Positions 45,409 to 55,648 of a stretch of DNA of 64,000 nt are shown here, piece after piece (within the stretch, counting starts at the first letter, position 1; every line of letters starts with the position of its first letter). Both the position numbers and the translations under genes were made by a program. The DNA comes from Ichthyophis bannanicus (taxonomy: Eukaryota > Chordata > Amphibia > Gymnophiona > Ichthyophiidae), in contig CM066037.1 in assembly GCA_033557465.1 (NCBI GenBank), positions 205,901,156 to 205,965,155 on the forward strand, in the 5' to 3' direction. The notes beneath the pieces are model-generated. The model was not told where the DNA came from. It did no database searches and saw only the letters and a program-made list of their open reading frames with translations.

Positions 45409-45445
45409 TCCGGGAACAAGCAGGAAGTCAGTCCTCACATATGAG
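45409..45445 (+). mobile_element. 37-base fragment of a family-2 DIRS left end
   Basis: TTCTCCGGGAACAAGCAGG followed by AAGTCAGTCCTCACATATG is the first 37 bases of the family-2 left terminus, cut off where the CR1 5' repeat region begins. No matching DIRS continuation is seen after the CR1 ends at 62902. Confidence 0.7.
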
Positions 45446-46572
45446 TCTTGAAGGACTACAAGAGGGGACTGCTACTTCTGGACAGAGATCTGCAATTGTA
45501 AGTATTTACTAATGGGAATTTTTCTAAATCTTGGGTAAAAAGGAATTCTTTAGATTAAAGTTGATTAATCTGTGAACCCAGTGTATTTGTTAAATCAGTC
45601 AGGGCCTAGAAGCAGCAAGGCGCTTTTGATTTAAACTTAAAACATAGAAGAGAGCTTTTTGGTTAAATTTAGAATCCAGCAGAGAATTTCCAGTTTAAAT
45701 TTAATATTCTGTTAGAGCCTAGTAGCAGCAAAGAGCTTTAATTTAAATCCAATCAGAATATAACAGCATAAAAGGCAAAACAGGGGCAGTATTCCTTGAG
45801 CAATAAATTATTTCTGGAAACCTTTGCAAAGAGGCCTTCTACATAGGGGGCAAAAGACCTGTGAAATTTTTTAAATAGGTGTTAATGCCAGGTGACAGAT
45901 CAGAGGGCCAGTATAAAAGACTTCCTCTATCAAGCAAGGACTGTGTCAGGAAATTGGTCACAATTTACCTCAGAAGCAGAGGCATAAATAGTTCTGTGCT
46001 TCTCAGTCTTGAAGAACTGCTACTTCTGGAGAGAGATCTGCAATTGTAACTTTTACTTTTGGGAATTTTTCTAAATCTTGGGGAAAAGGGAATTCTTTAG
46101 ATAAAAGCTGATTAATCTGTGAACCCAGTGTATTTGTTAAATCAGTCAGTGCCTAGTAGCAGCAAAGAGTTTTCAGTTTAAATTTAAAACTCAGAAGAGA
46201 GCTTTCTGGTTAAATTTAGAACCCAGGACTCCCCCTAGAGATTGGTTGCAGATTACCTTAGAAGCACAGGACAGGGTACTATGTAGCAGCCAGCTTTTAA
46301 TAAGTCTCTCCCCCTCTCCCCAACACCCACCAAGCCCTGGGATAATTGTAACTTTATTGGTGCTTAAACCTCTTAAAGGAAAGAAGGTGCCATTTCACTC
46401 TCAAGTGCAGCTGTTTATTCTCATCAGCATACATTAAGGACCTGAGATTAATTAAACTTCAGGTGAACAAAGTACATTAAATGTATCAGGTATAGTTTTA
46501 TTAGTATAAGTATCCCTAGCCACCCTTAGTAAGTAAAGAACTTAAATATTTAAACACAACCTTAAAACCAAG
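45446..46572 (+). repeat. Tandem repeat in the CR1 5' region, probable promoter monomers
   Basis: Two units of about 550 bases: GCTACTTCTGGACAGAGATC at 45471 recurs as GCTACTTCTGGAGAGAGATC at 46019, and TCAGTCAGGGCCTAG recurs as TCAGTCAGTGCCTAG. The end of the first unit (ATTGGTCACAATTTACCTCAG) has a counterpart after the second (ATTGGTTGCAGATTACCTTAG near 46241). The first unit contains TATAAAAG at 45912-45919. The array directly precedes CR1 ORF1, so I infer a repeated 5' untranslated region. Confidence 0.7.
45912..45919 (+). promoter_or_regulatory. TATA-like box in the CR1 5' repeat
   Basis: TATAAAAG within GCCAGTATAAAAGACTT, in the last part of the first 5' unit and about 95 bases before the second unit begins. 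Promoter role inferred only from sequence and position. Confidence 0.4.
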
Positions 46573-47457
46573 ATGCAGACAGCAGTCCAGCAGCGAGATG
46601 GGGGCTTTCCAGTCTTTTGCATTGAGTGTCACATGTATGATTTTCTCCCATTTGGTGAGGGGTCTTATGTGTGCACAAGGTGTAGCCTAGTGGTTGGGGC
46701 AAGGTACTTCAGGCCGGAAGGTCGGGGGTTCAAATCCCACTAGAGGACAGCAACCTTGGGCCGGAAGGACTGGGGTTTCTAGTCCCACAGGTGCTCCTTG
46801 TGGTCTTGGGCAAGCCACTTAACCCTCCATAGCCCATGTTCCCTGTAAAATAGTTATCTCCAAGTTATAATGCCCTGTTCAATGTAATTTCAGTTTGTTC
46901 AATGTAAACCGCACTGATGCAGAATAGCGCGGTATATAAGAGAATGTAAATAAATAAATAAATGAATAAGGTGCAAAGAGCTCGTTGCTCTCAGGAAATA
47001 AGTCCGATCTCTAGAGGCAAGAGTAGCAGACTTGGAAGACATAAGGTAGACAGAGAGATACATAGACGAGACCTACAGGGATATAGTCCTGAAGTTCCAC
47101 CTCCATTCCCACCTCCTGTTGTCACAGAAGAGAGAGGTCACGTGACAGGAGAACATAACCCTGGTGTGGCAGGCTAAATTTAGGCTTTTAGGTAGGAAGT
47201 TGAAATCCAGATTGTAGCGTTCTCCTAAATGTTTCTCGTTCCACGTGCAGGACCCAAAAGGCAGGCACAGCTCCGAAGTCTCAATGCATAGATGAGACAA
47301 TGGTGCAAGGATGGAGGGTTTTGGATTTGTTGGGAACTGGGGAACAATCGGGGGAAAGGAGGGGCTCTTCAGAAGTGATGGGCTTCACCTTAACTGGGAT
47401 GGAACCAGGCTGCTGGCATTAACCTTTAAAAAGGAGATAGAGCAGCTTTTAAACTAG
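46573..47457 (+). pseudogene. CR1 ORF1 (outer copy), esterase part deleted, SINE inserted
   Basis: Starts MQTAVQQRDGGFPVFCIECH, with CIECHMYDF...SYVCTRC forming a zinc-finger-like Cys pair set typical of CR1 ORF1. The SINE interrupts it after CTRC and it resumes KELVALRK. A deletion near 47175 removes the GDS-type esterase part that is present in the inner CR1 (57340-57867). The C-terminal end (EGLFRSDGLHLNWDGTRL-like text and KKEIEQLLN) survives and stops at 47455-47457. Confidence 0.72.
46683..46967 (+). mobile_element. tRNA-derived CORE-type SINE
   Basis: Box A TAGCCTAGTGG (46683-46693), box B GGTTCAAATCC (46727-46737), core with CTTGGGCAAGCCACTTAACC (from 46804) and CCTGTAAAATAG, and a tail with ACCGCACTGATGCAGAATAG, GCGGTATATAAGAG and TAAATAAATAAATAAA. 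Flanked by AAGGTG (46677-46682 and 46968-46973). The core is like the CORE domain of MIR-type SINEs. The tail is probably shared with a partner LINE. Confidence 0.87.
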
Positions 47458-47499
47458 ATAATAGGGGAGAGCCGACAGTCGCCCAAGAGCGCATGGTTT

Positions 47500-48787
47500 G
47501 GAACAATGTATCCTTGAAGGATACTACCAAAAAAATGAAGTAATGATAGAGCTGATCAAATTGGTGGAGGGGTTGTGCTCTGTTAGAGAGGGCATTGAAT
47601 CACAAAGGATTAAAGTTTTGCAAGAAACAAAATTCGCTGTAGAATCTCTACGGATTGAAAGTCCATGTAAAAAGGGGAAGGCAATGGCAGTGGGGTTTTA
47701 CTATTGACCGCCTGGCCAGAATGAACAAATGGATGACGAAATGCTCAAAGATATCAGGGAAGCTAACAAAAGTTACAGAATAGTAATAATAATGGGTGAT
47801 TTCAATTACCCCAGTATTAGAAACGTGGAAATATGACGATAGAAAAAGACCACATGGCCTATCTAGTCTGTCCTTCCATATCAACAACTACAACAGTCCC
47901 CTTTTTTTTTGACTGGGTCAGTGTCATGGCAGGACATGCTAGGGAGATAAAGTTTCTAGATGAAATAAATGACTGCTTCTTGGGGCAGCTGGTTCATGAA
48001 CCGACCAGAGGGGAAGCCATTTTGGACCTAGTCCTTAGTGGAACACCAGATCTGGTGCAAGAGATAAGGGTGTTAGGGCCACTTGGCTATAGTGATCTTA
48101 GCATGATCATGTTTGATTTAATTAATGGAGAAGGGATGGAAAGGAAATTCACAGTACTACCTTTTAACTTTCGAAAGGGAGACTCTGATAAAATGAGGAA
48201 AATAGTTAAGAAAAAACTAAACGGAGCAGTTGCAAAGGTTAAAGACTTACGTCAAGCTTGGGTGGTGTTTAAAAATACTAACTTGGAAGCCCAGACCAGC
48301 TGTATTCCATGCTGTAAGAAAAGTGCAATGAAGTCTAAAAAACTGCCAGCATGGTTTAAAGGTGAGGTCAGAGAGGCTGTTGTTGCCAAAAAAGCATCTT
48401 TCAGGAAATGGATAAAAAGAGCCAAATGGCGAAAACTGGAAATAGCAGAAGTACTGGCAAGTTAAATGCAAGGCATTGATAAGGCAGGCAAAGAGAGAAT
48501 TTGAGAAGAAACTTGCTGTAGAAGTAAAAACGTCTAATAAAGACTTTTTCAAGTACATTCATAGCAAAAAACCTGAGTCAGTTGGACCATTTAATGATAG
48601 AGGGGTAAAAGGAGCAGTAAGAGGGGACAAGGCTATAGCGGAGAGATTGAATGAATTCTTTGCTTCGGACTTTACTGGATGTTACCCATGACTGAAGTGG
48701 TATTTAAAGGTAATACTGTGGAAGAATTGAAAGAAATATTGATACACCGGGAAGATGTATTACAACTATTTGATAAACTGAAGAGTA
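47500..48787 (+). pseudogene. CR1 ORF2 (outer copy), endonuclease part
   Basis: Endonuclease text REGIESQRIKVLQETKFAVES near 47590, then frame changes, GDFNYP near 47800, TAGHAREIKFLDEINDCF near 47930, EPTRGEAILDLVLSGTPDLV near 48000 and YSDLSMIMFDLI near 48090, where inner copies read NSDHSMI (the catalytic His is changed). It continues to FDKLKS at 48787, where the inner CR1 inserts. Its RT part resumes at 57868. Confidence 0.8.
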
Positions 48788-49055
48788 CATAAGAACATAA
48801 GATATGCCATACTAGGTCAGACCAAGGTCCATCAAGCCCAGTATCCTATTTCCAACAGTGGCCAATCTAGGTCATACGTACCTAGCAGTATCCCCAAAAG
48901 ACACAGGTTCCACAATGCTTGTATTGGGTCAAGCATTGATATCCTGGGTCCCTTTTTAATAATGGTTTATGGACCCTTCCTCCAGGAACTTGTCCAAATC
49001 TTTTTTTAAACACAGCTACACTAACAGCTCTTACTACATCCTCCGGTAACAAATT

Positions 49056-51313
49056 TCAGAGTTTGATTACACGTTGAGTGAAAAAATATTTTCTCTTATT
49101 TGTCTTAAATAGTTTACCCTGTAGCTTCATTACATGTCCTCTAGTCTTTCTATATTCTGATAGCGTAAACAATCGATCTACGTTTACCCGTTTCACTCCA
49201 TTCATTAATTTATAGACCTCTATCATATCTCCCCTCAGCCGTCTCTTTTCCAGGTTGAAGAGCCCTAACCTTAGTAGCCTCTCTTCATAGGAATAGCCTT
49301 CCATCCCCTTTACCATTTTGGTGGCTCTTCTCTGTACCTTTTCTAATAACGCTATATCCTTTTTAAGATACGGCGACCAGAATTGCACACAATATTCAAG
49401 GTGCGGTCGTACCATGGAACGATACAGAGGCATTATAATATCCTTTGTTTTATTTTCCATTCCTTTCCTCATGATACCTAGCATTCTATTTGCTTAGCCC
49501 TACCCTCTGCTTTCTATCTTTTAACCAGTTCCCGATCCACAATAGTACATTGCCTCCTATCCCATGACTTTTTAGTTTTGCCAAAAGTCTCTGATGAGGG
49601 ACCTTGTCAAAGGCTTTCTGAAAGTCCAGATACACTATATCAACTGACTCACCTTTGTCTACCTGTTTATTCATATCTTCAAAAAACATATCAGATTAGT
49701 AAGACAAGATCTTCCTTGTCTAAAGCCATGTTGGCTGTCTCCCATTAGGCCATGACTATCTACATGCTGTGTAATTTTGTTCTTTATGATGGTTTCTACC
49801 ATCTTCCCCGGTACTGACGTCAGGCTCACCGGTCTGTAATTTCCCGGATCACCCCTGGAACCCTTTTAAAAATTGGCGTTACATTGGCGACCCTCCAATC
49901 TTCAGGTATTACAGATGATTTTAATGAAAGTTCACAGATTACTAATAGCAGGTCTGCAATCTCATATTTCAGTTCTTTCAACACTCTTGGATGTATACCA
50001 TCCAGTCCAAGTGATTTGCTACTATTCAATTTATCAAATAGATGTAATACATCTTCCCGATGTAGCGATATTTCTCTCAATTCCTCTGCAGTATCACCTT
50101 TAAATACCACTTCAGTCTTGGGTAATATCCCTAGATCTTCCTCAGTAAAGACCGAAGCAAAGAATTCATTCATTCTCTCTGCTATCGCCTTGTCTCCTCT
50201 TACTGCCCCTTTTACCCCTCTATCGTCTAATGGTCCAATTGACTCTCTCACAGGCCTTTTGCTACGAATGTACTTGAAAAAGTCTTTATTTCGTGTTTTT
50301 GCTTCTGTAGCAAGTTCCTTCTCAAATTCTCGCTTTGCCTTCCTTATCAATGCTTTGCGTTTAACTTGCCAGTGCTTGTGCTGTTTCCAGTTTTCGTCGT
50401 TTGGCTCTTTTTTCCATTTCCTGAAAGATGCTTTTTTGGCAGCAACAGCCTCTCTGACCTCACCTTTAAACCATGCTGGCAGTTTTTTGGACTTTCTTCC
50501 ACCTTTCTTAATGCGTGGAATACAGCTGGTCTGGGCTTCGAGGATAGTTTGTTTAAACAACACCCAAGCTTGATGTAAGTCTTTAACCTTTGCAACTGCT
50601 CCTTTTAGTTTTTTCTTAACTATATTCCTCATTTTATCATAGTCTCCCTTTCGAAAGTTAAAAGGTAGTACTGTGGATTTCTTTACTATCCCTCCTCCAC
50701 TAATTAAATCAAATACGATCATGCTATGATCACTATTGCCAAGTGGTCCCAACACCCTTATCTCTTGCACCAGATCTGGTGTTCCACTAAGGACTAGGTC
50801 CAGTATGGCTTCCCCTCTGGTTGGTTCATGAACCAGCTGCTCCAAGAAGCAGTCATTTATTTCATCTAGAAACTTTATCTCCCTAGCATGTCCTGCCGTG
50901 ACACTGACCCAGTCGATACCAGGGTAATTGAAATCACCCATGATTACTACTCTACTGTGACTTTTGTTAGCTTCCTTGATTTCTTTGAGCATTTCAGCAT
51001 CCATTTGTTCATTCTGGCCAGGCGGTCGATAGTACACCCCTACTGCCATCACCTTCACCTTCATACATGGAATTTCAATCCATAGAGATTCTACAGCAAA
51101 TTTTGTTTTCTGCAAAACTTTAATCCTTTCTGACTCAATGCCCTCTCTAACATAGAGCGCAACCACTCCACCAATGTGATCAGTTCTATCATTATGATAT
51201 AGTTTGTATCCAGGTATTACAGTGTCCCATTGGTTATCCTCCTTCCACCATGTCTCTGAGATTGCAATCATATCTAACCTCTCATTTAGTGCTATATATT
51301 CTAACTCTCCCAT
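49056..51313 (-). pseudogene. CR1 ORF2 (inner copy): intact endonuclease, RT core deleted
   Basis: The first 480 codons are open: MIAISETWWKEDNQWD, VVIMGDFNYPGIDWV, EPTRGEAILDLVLSGTPD and GNSDHSMIVFDLI give an APE-type endonuclease with all key residues visible. The RT begins KSLGLDGIHPRVLKELKYEI and VIPEDWRVANVTPIF, frameshifts near 49850, has VYLDFQKAFDKVPHQRLL near 49620, and then jumps from [12 protein letters not shown] to [14 protein letters not shown] near 49490. The FADD catalytic box seen in the outer CR1 is thus deleted. The C-terminal part runs to VIKL at 49056 and then decays. Confidence 0.85.
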
Positions 51314-51439
51314 CTTATTGTTTAGACTTCTAGCATTTGCATATAAGTATTTTAGAGACTGTATTTTATTAATATTAATCTAGCTATTGGTAGGCATGGG
51401 TAATTTGGATTCTCCAGGACCAAGCAGGAAGTCAGTCCT

Positions 51440-51571
51440 CACTTATGGGTGACGTCGGCGCCGACGGAGCCCTCGCGGAGCAATTTTCCCCAGCTTTCAA
51501 AGAAAGCCTTTGGGAATTGCAGCGCGCATGCGCGGTCGTCTTCCCGCCCGAAGGTGCCATCTTAGCCAGTC
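51440..51571 (+). repeat. Left inverted terminal repeat of DIRS copy F
   Basis: Inverse of 57007-57138; I found no mismatch across about 132 bases. It includes TGACGTCGGCGCCGACGG, GCGCATGCGC and GGTGCCATCTT. Confidence 0.93.
51450..51563 (+). promoter_or_regulatory. CRE-, NRF1- and YY1-like motifs in the DIRS left repeat
   Basis: TGACGTC at 51450-51456 (CREB/ATF-like), GCGCATGCGC at 51524-51533 (the NRF1 core palindrome) and GCCATCTT at 51556-51563 (YY1-like on the minus strand) lie within 115 bases and 250-360 bases before the gag start. Mirrored in the right repeat. Older copies have lost the CpG-containing sites. Promoter function is inferred. Confidence 0.45.
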
Positions 51572-51812
51572 TTCTTTTTTTCCGCGGAGCCCTACAGACG
51601 TCCCCGTCTTGTCCCCGCGAAATAGTTCATTTACCTCTTTATTTTATACTTTTTTCTTTCGGTTCGACGCCGATCGTTTTCCCCCGCCCGGACTCGCGAC
51701 GCCGGTCTCGAGTCCTCTCACGTTTTTTCGGTTTTTCTGACTTAGTCAGCTTTCGTTTTCGTTTTCCCTGGCAGCCCGGTCCTTTGACCTCGCAGGGGCC
51801 CTTTTTCCCCCG

Positions 51813-53736
51813 ATGGCTGCCAGTGGGTTTAAGCGGTGTGGTCGGTGTGACCGAAATATGTCACTAACCGACACACACGACTTTTGCCTCCGCTGCCTGG
51901 GCCCGGATCATGAGGAACTGATCTGTGGGCCCTGCAGCAAACTGTCCTCGAAGGCGTTGAGAAGTCGGCGGCATCAGCGTGAGAGAATCTTCGCTGACCC
52001 CAGCCGTACCCGGACCTCGTCGGAGGCCTCCGTGTCGAAAGGCTCCAGCTCGGACCGTCGCCGGAGCTCCTCCGACCGGGGTTCTCCCTCCGGGGACCAT
52101 CGTCGGAAGGAAAAACCCGCGAGGGCGGCGTCGGTGGACGCTCCTGGCTCCGCGAGGGCCAGGTCGCATAGCCCCGACAGCCGCCCCGGGTCCTTGGAGA
52201 AGGAACACCTCCCGAAGCGACCTCGCCTGGAGTCGGAGATGCCTGCCCGGGTAAGTCCTGTAGTCCTTCTGGACTCGCCTCCGCGACAGCCGACGTCGGG
52301 CCCGACGCCGTCGGGGCCCGAGTCGGGGGCTGCTGGGTCACCTGAGCTCGGACTCAGGTTGACGGCCTTGGAGAGCAGACTGTCTGCCTTCATGGACCAG
52401 CAGCGGGCACTGCTCGCTGGCTTCGCTGGCGTCGCTGCCCCGACCGCCGGGACGTCGACGTCCAAGTCGACCCCGGAGACCGAGCCGATCCTCGAGTCGA
52501 TGAGAACTCGAGTCGATCCTCGGTCGAGGTCGCCCTCGGCCTCCCGTTCGGGACCGAGGTCGCCGACGCCGACTCCCTCGGCGTCGGGGCGGCTGGCGCC
52601 GCACCCTGCCCGGGCCGACCCCACCGAGTCCTCGTCGGAGTCGGTCTGGGAGTCTGAGGAGGAAGAGTCACCTGATTCTTTCCGGACTCGGTGTGTCCCA
52701 TCGGACTCACCGGAGTCCGAGCCTCGGAAGCAGTCCCCCCCCAGAGGATGCCCGGTTCTCGGACTTCGTTAGGGATATGGCCAAGGCTTTGGCCTTCCCT
52801 GCGGATCCCGAGGAGGAGCCTCGAGCCGAAGAGCTCGACGCCCTCCAGTATGACTCTCCCGCGAGGGAACACTTTACTGTGCCGGTTCCTCCTATGCTGG
52901 AACGACTACTCTTCCGCATGTGGGAGAGTCCGGCCTCCTCGCCGGTCCTGAGCAAGCGGGTCGATTCTATCTATCGAGTCCGCAAGAGCCCTGGCTTTCA
53001 AAAGGCACAGCTGCCACACCATTCCATGGTAGTGGAATCGGCCATGCATCGTCTTAAGAGCCAGAAGATGCACTCCTCGGTGCCTCCTGGAAGGGAGGCC
53101 CGTAACCTGGATGGCCTTGGCAAGAAGTGCTTCCAGGGCTCTATGCTCGCCTGTCGTGTCCAGACTTACCAGCTATACATGGGCATGTATCTCAGGGATC
53201 TGGCTAAAGAGCTAGCCGGATTCTCCGCTGGTCTCTCCGAGGAGCCCTTGCGGAGGTTCCTAGCCTTGTCCACGGGTATTCGGGAATGCTCAAAGTTCAT
53301 GTCCCGAGCAGCCTATGATGGCTTTGAAGCCTCGGCTCGAGTAGCCGCAGCCGGCATCGGTGCCCGCCGACAGGCTTGGCTTCAGTCGTCCGACCTTGAG
53401 CCCTGGGTACAGGACAAGTTGGTCGATGTCCCCTGCCGAGGCGAAAACCTCTTTGGCAAGCCCATGGCGGAAAAGGCTGCACAAATTGAGACTGAGACTC
53501 TCACCAGGACCAGGCTTTCTAGGAAGACCTCCGCCCCTTCCCAGAAAAAGAAGGGCTCGGGAAAAAAGTCCTTTTACCCGAGGAAGGCAGCTGCCTACAA
53601 ACAATACCCCCATTATCAGGCCCCTGCAGCTCCCCAACAGGGCCAGCAGGCCAAGGGACGGGGTAACGGGTCCCGTAGGCAGCAAGCCCCCAAGCCTGCA
53701 CCACCAGCCCCTGCTCAGCAGGGTGGGGGTTTTTGA
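51813..53736 (+). CDS. DIRS copy F gag-like protein, one-base frameshift in a C8 tract
   Basis: Starts MAASGFKKCGRCDRNMSLTD. The Cys/His array is C-x2-C, DTHDFCLRCLGPDH, then C-x2-C (residues about 9-55). Next come a Ser/Arg/Pro-rich region with RSRSPSASRSGPRSPTPTPS near residue 245, an acidic patch (ESEEEESPD) and then QSPP at 52735-52742, where eight Cs shift the frame. With seven Cs the frame would continue EDARFSDFVRDMAKALAF to 53736, giving about 640 residues, as copy E's frame does. C-terminal blocks are QLPHHSMVVESAMHRLKS, GLGKKCFQGSMLACRV, SSDLEPWVQDKLVDVPCRGE and a Lys/Gln-rich tail. The extra base could be mutation, sequencing slip or a programmed shift. Confidence 0.85.
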
Positions 53737-55648
53737 CTCGCTCAGCATAGCCTCTCCCCCCCCGCTGGTCCCCCCCAGCACCGGAGGCCGGCTGGTTCAC
53801 TTCGCCCACAGGTGGTCCAGCATCACCGCAGATGCCTGGGTGCTTCAGGTCGTGCGAGAGGGCTACCTTCTCCACTTCCATCAGGTCCCTCCCTCCTATT
53901 TTCCGGGAGAGCCTCCGCGCCCCCCTCTGCACAGGGAGTTGCTCCTTCAGGAGTTAGCAGGTCTTCTGCAGGAACAGGCGGTGGAACCGGTGCCACACCA
54001 CCTGAGAGGTCAAGGCTTCTATTCAAGGTATTTTCTGATACCAAAGAGAACAGGAGGCCTCAGACCCATCCTGGACTTGCGCAACCTCAACAAGTTCCTT
54101 GTGCGGGAGAAGTTCAAAATGCTTACCCTTGGAATCCTTCTGCCCTACCTCCAGCAGGGAGATTGGCTATGCTCCTTGGATCTAAAGGATGCCTACACGC
54201 ACATCCTCATCCACCCAAGCCACCGCCAATACCTAAGGTTTGTGGTGGCAGGAAATCATTACCAGTACAGAGTACTGCCCTTTGGCCTGTCCTCCGCACC
54301 GCGAGTCTTCACAAAATGTCTCGCAGTCGTGGCGGCCCATCTCCGGCTTCACGGCCTCTATGTCTTTCCGTACCTCGACGACTGGCTCATCAGAGCAGCG
54401 TCCGCTCAGGAGGTCACCAACGCCACGGGCCGCACGGTGACTCTGCTGCAGCACTTGGGCTTTGTCATAAACTTCGCAAAGTCCACTTTGCTCCCCTCAC
54501 AGGATCTCGAGTTCATCGGCGCAAGGCTGCACACTCCTCAGGCGCGAGCGTACCTACCGCTCGACAGGGCTCAGCGGCTCATGGACCTAGCCGACCGCTT
54601 TCGCAGCCAGCCCCTGGTCTCCGCCAGGCGCTTCCTGAGACTGCTCGGCCATATGGCTTCCACCGTCCATGTGACCCCCAATGCCCGCCTGAATATGCGG
54701 TCTGCTCAATGGTGTCTCCGCCGGCAGTGGCGACAAGCCACAGGCGGCCTAGCAGACCTAGTGCGCGTCTCCGAGCCGCTGGTCTCGTCTATCCGGTGGT
54801 GGCTCCGACAGCCGAACCTGATATTGGGAATGCCTTTCCAGTCACCTCAGCCGACCCGGGTGCTGACCACCGATGCATCCCTCCTGGGCTGGGGAGCACA
54901 TTGCCAAGAGGCACGTACTCAGGGCCTCTGGACCAAGTGGGAGTCTGCTCAGCAGATCAACTTCCTGGAGCTCAGGGCGATCCGCCTAGCTCTCAAGGCC
55001 TTCTCCCACCTGACCTCCCAACAGTCCGTCCTTGTCCAGACGGACAATCAAGTTGCCATGTTCTACGTGAACAAGCAGGGGGGCACGGGCTCCTTCCTCC
55101 TCTGCCGGGAGGCACAGAAGCTCTGCTCTTGGGCCGTCAGTCACGGCATTCTCCTCAAGGCAGTTTATCTCCCGGGCCAAGAAAATTGCCTGGCGGACAA
55201 ACTCAGCAGGGTCCTCCAGCCGCACGAGTGGCGTCTGGATCCCTTGATCGTTCAGAAGCTCTTCCTCAGGTGGGGCCTCCCCACGGTGGATCTCTTTGCC
55301 AGTCCTCACAACCGGCAGCTTCCTCGCTTCTGCTCTCGTCAGCCACACCCCCTTCGGGTTGCGGCGGACGCCTTTCTGATCTCATGGTCGGGGAGCCTTC
55401 TGTACGCTTTCCCTCCCATCCCGTTAGTCTCTCGGACTCTTTTCAAGGTTCTCCGAGACAAAGCCTTCATGATCCTGGTGGCCCCTCGCTGGCCCAGGCA
55501 GCCGTGGTTTCCGCTCCTGCTGCAACTGGCGGTGGAGGATCCCATCCCTCTGGGGGTACAACCGGATCTCCTCACTCAGGATCAGGGGTCCCTACTGCAC
55601 CCCAACCTCAGGTCTCTCAACCTCATGGCCTGGCTGCTGAAAGGGTAG
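53360..55648 (+). CDS. DIRS copy F reverse transcriptase / RNase H / methyltransferase-like polyprotein
   Basis: Open for 762 codons, overlapping gag by 377 bases; the recognisable protein begins near 53737, so the true start is unclear. The RT has FYSRYFLIPKRTGGLRPILD, FKMLTLGILLPYLQQGDWL, SLDLKDAYTHILIHPSH, YRVLPFGLSSAPRVFTKCL and catalytic FPYLDDWLI (near 54370). RNase H has LTTDASLLGWGAHCQ, FLELRAIRLAL and QTDNQVAMFYVNKQGGTG with its Asp and Glu residues. The methyltransferase-like domain, related in DIRS elements to phage Dam-type enzymes, has VDLFASPHNRQLPRFCS and YAFPPIPLVSRTLFK, then LVAPRWPRQPWFPLLLQL. Stops at LMAWLLKG, inside the recombinase frame. Cytoplasmic or nuclear replication is inferred from family knowledge. 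Confidence 0.92.
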   Translation: MPADRLGFSRPTLSPGYRTSWSMSPAEAKTSLASPWRKRLHKLRLRLSPGPGFLGRPPPLPRKRRAREKSPFTRGRQLPTNNTPIIRPLQLPNRASRPRDGVTGPVGSKPPSLHHQPLLSRVGVFDSLSIASPPPLVPPSTGGRLVHFAHRWSSITADAWVLQVVREGYLLHFHQVPPSYFPGEPPRPPLHRELLLQELAGLLQEQAVEPVPHHLRGQGFYSRYFLIPKRTGGLRPILDLRNLNKFLVREKFKMLTLGILLPYLQQGDWLCSLDLKDAYTHILIHPSHRQYLRFVVAGNHYQYRVLPFGLSSAPRVFTKCLAVVAAHLRLHGLYVFPYLDDWLIRAASAQEVTNATGRTVTLLQHLGFVINFAKSTLLPSQDLEFIGARLHTPQARAYLPLDRAQRLMDLADRFRSQPLVSARRFLRLLGHMASTVHVTPNARLNMRSAQWCLRRQWRQATGGLADLVRVSEPLVSSIRWWLRQPNLILGMPFQSPQPTRVLTTDASLLGWGAHCQEARTQGLWTKWESAQQINFLELRAIRLALKAFSHLTSQQSVLVQTDNQVAMFYVNKQGGTGSFLLCREAQKLCSWAVSHGILLKAVYLPGQENCLADKLSRVLQPHEWRLDPLIVQKLFLRWGLPTVDLFASPHNRQLPRFCSRQPHPLRVAADAFLISWSGSLLYAFPPIPLVSRTLFKVLRDKAFMILVAPRWPRQPWFPLLLQLAVEDPIPLGVQPDLLTQDQGSLLHPNLRSLNLMAWLLKG

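Noticed and set aside
46683..46760. Possible tRNA gene (box A and box B present)
   Set aside because: The second copy at 39303-39596, the CORE-like middle, the A/T-rich tail and the target duplications show it is the head of a SINE.
53812..55640. A separate 600-codon Pro/Ser/Arg-rich protein upstream of the recombinase in copy F
   Set aside because: It overlaps the RT in another frame and shows no domain; not called as its own gene, only reported as an open overlap.
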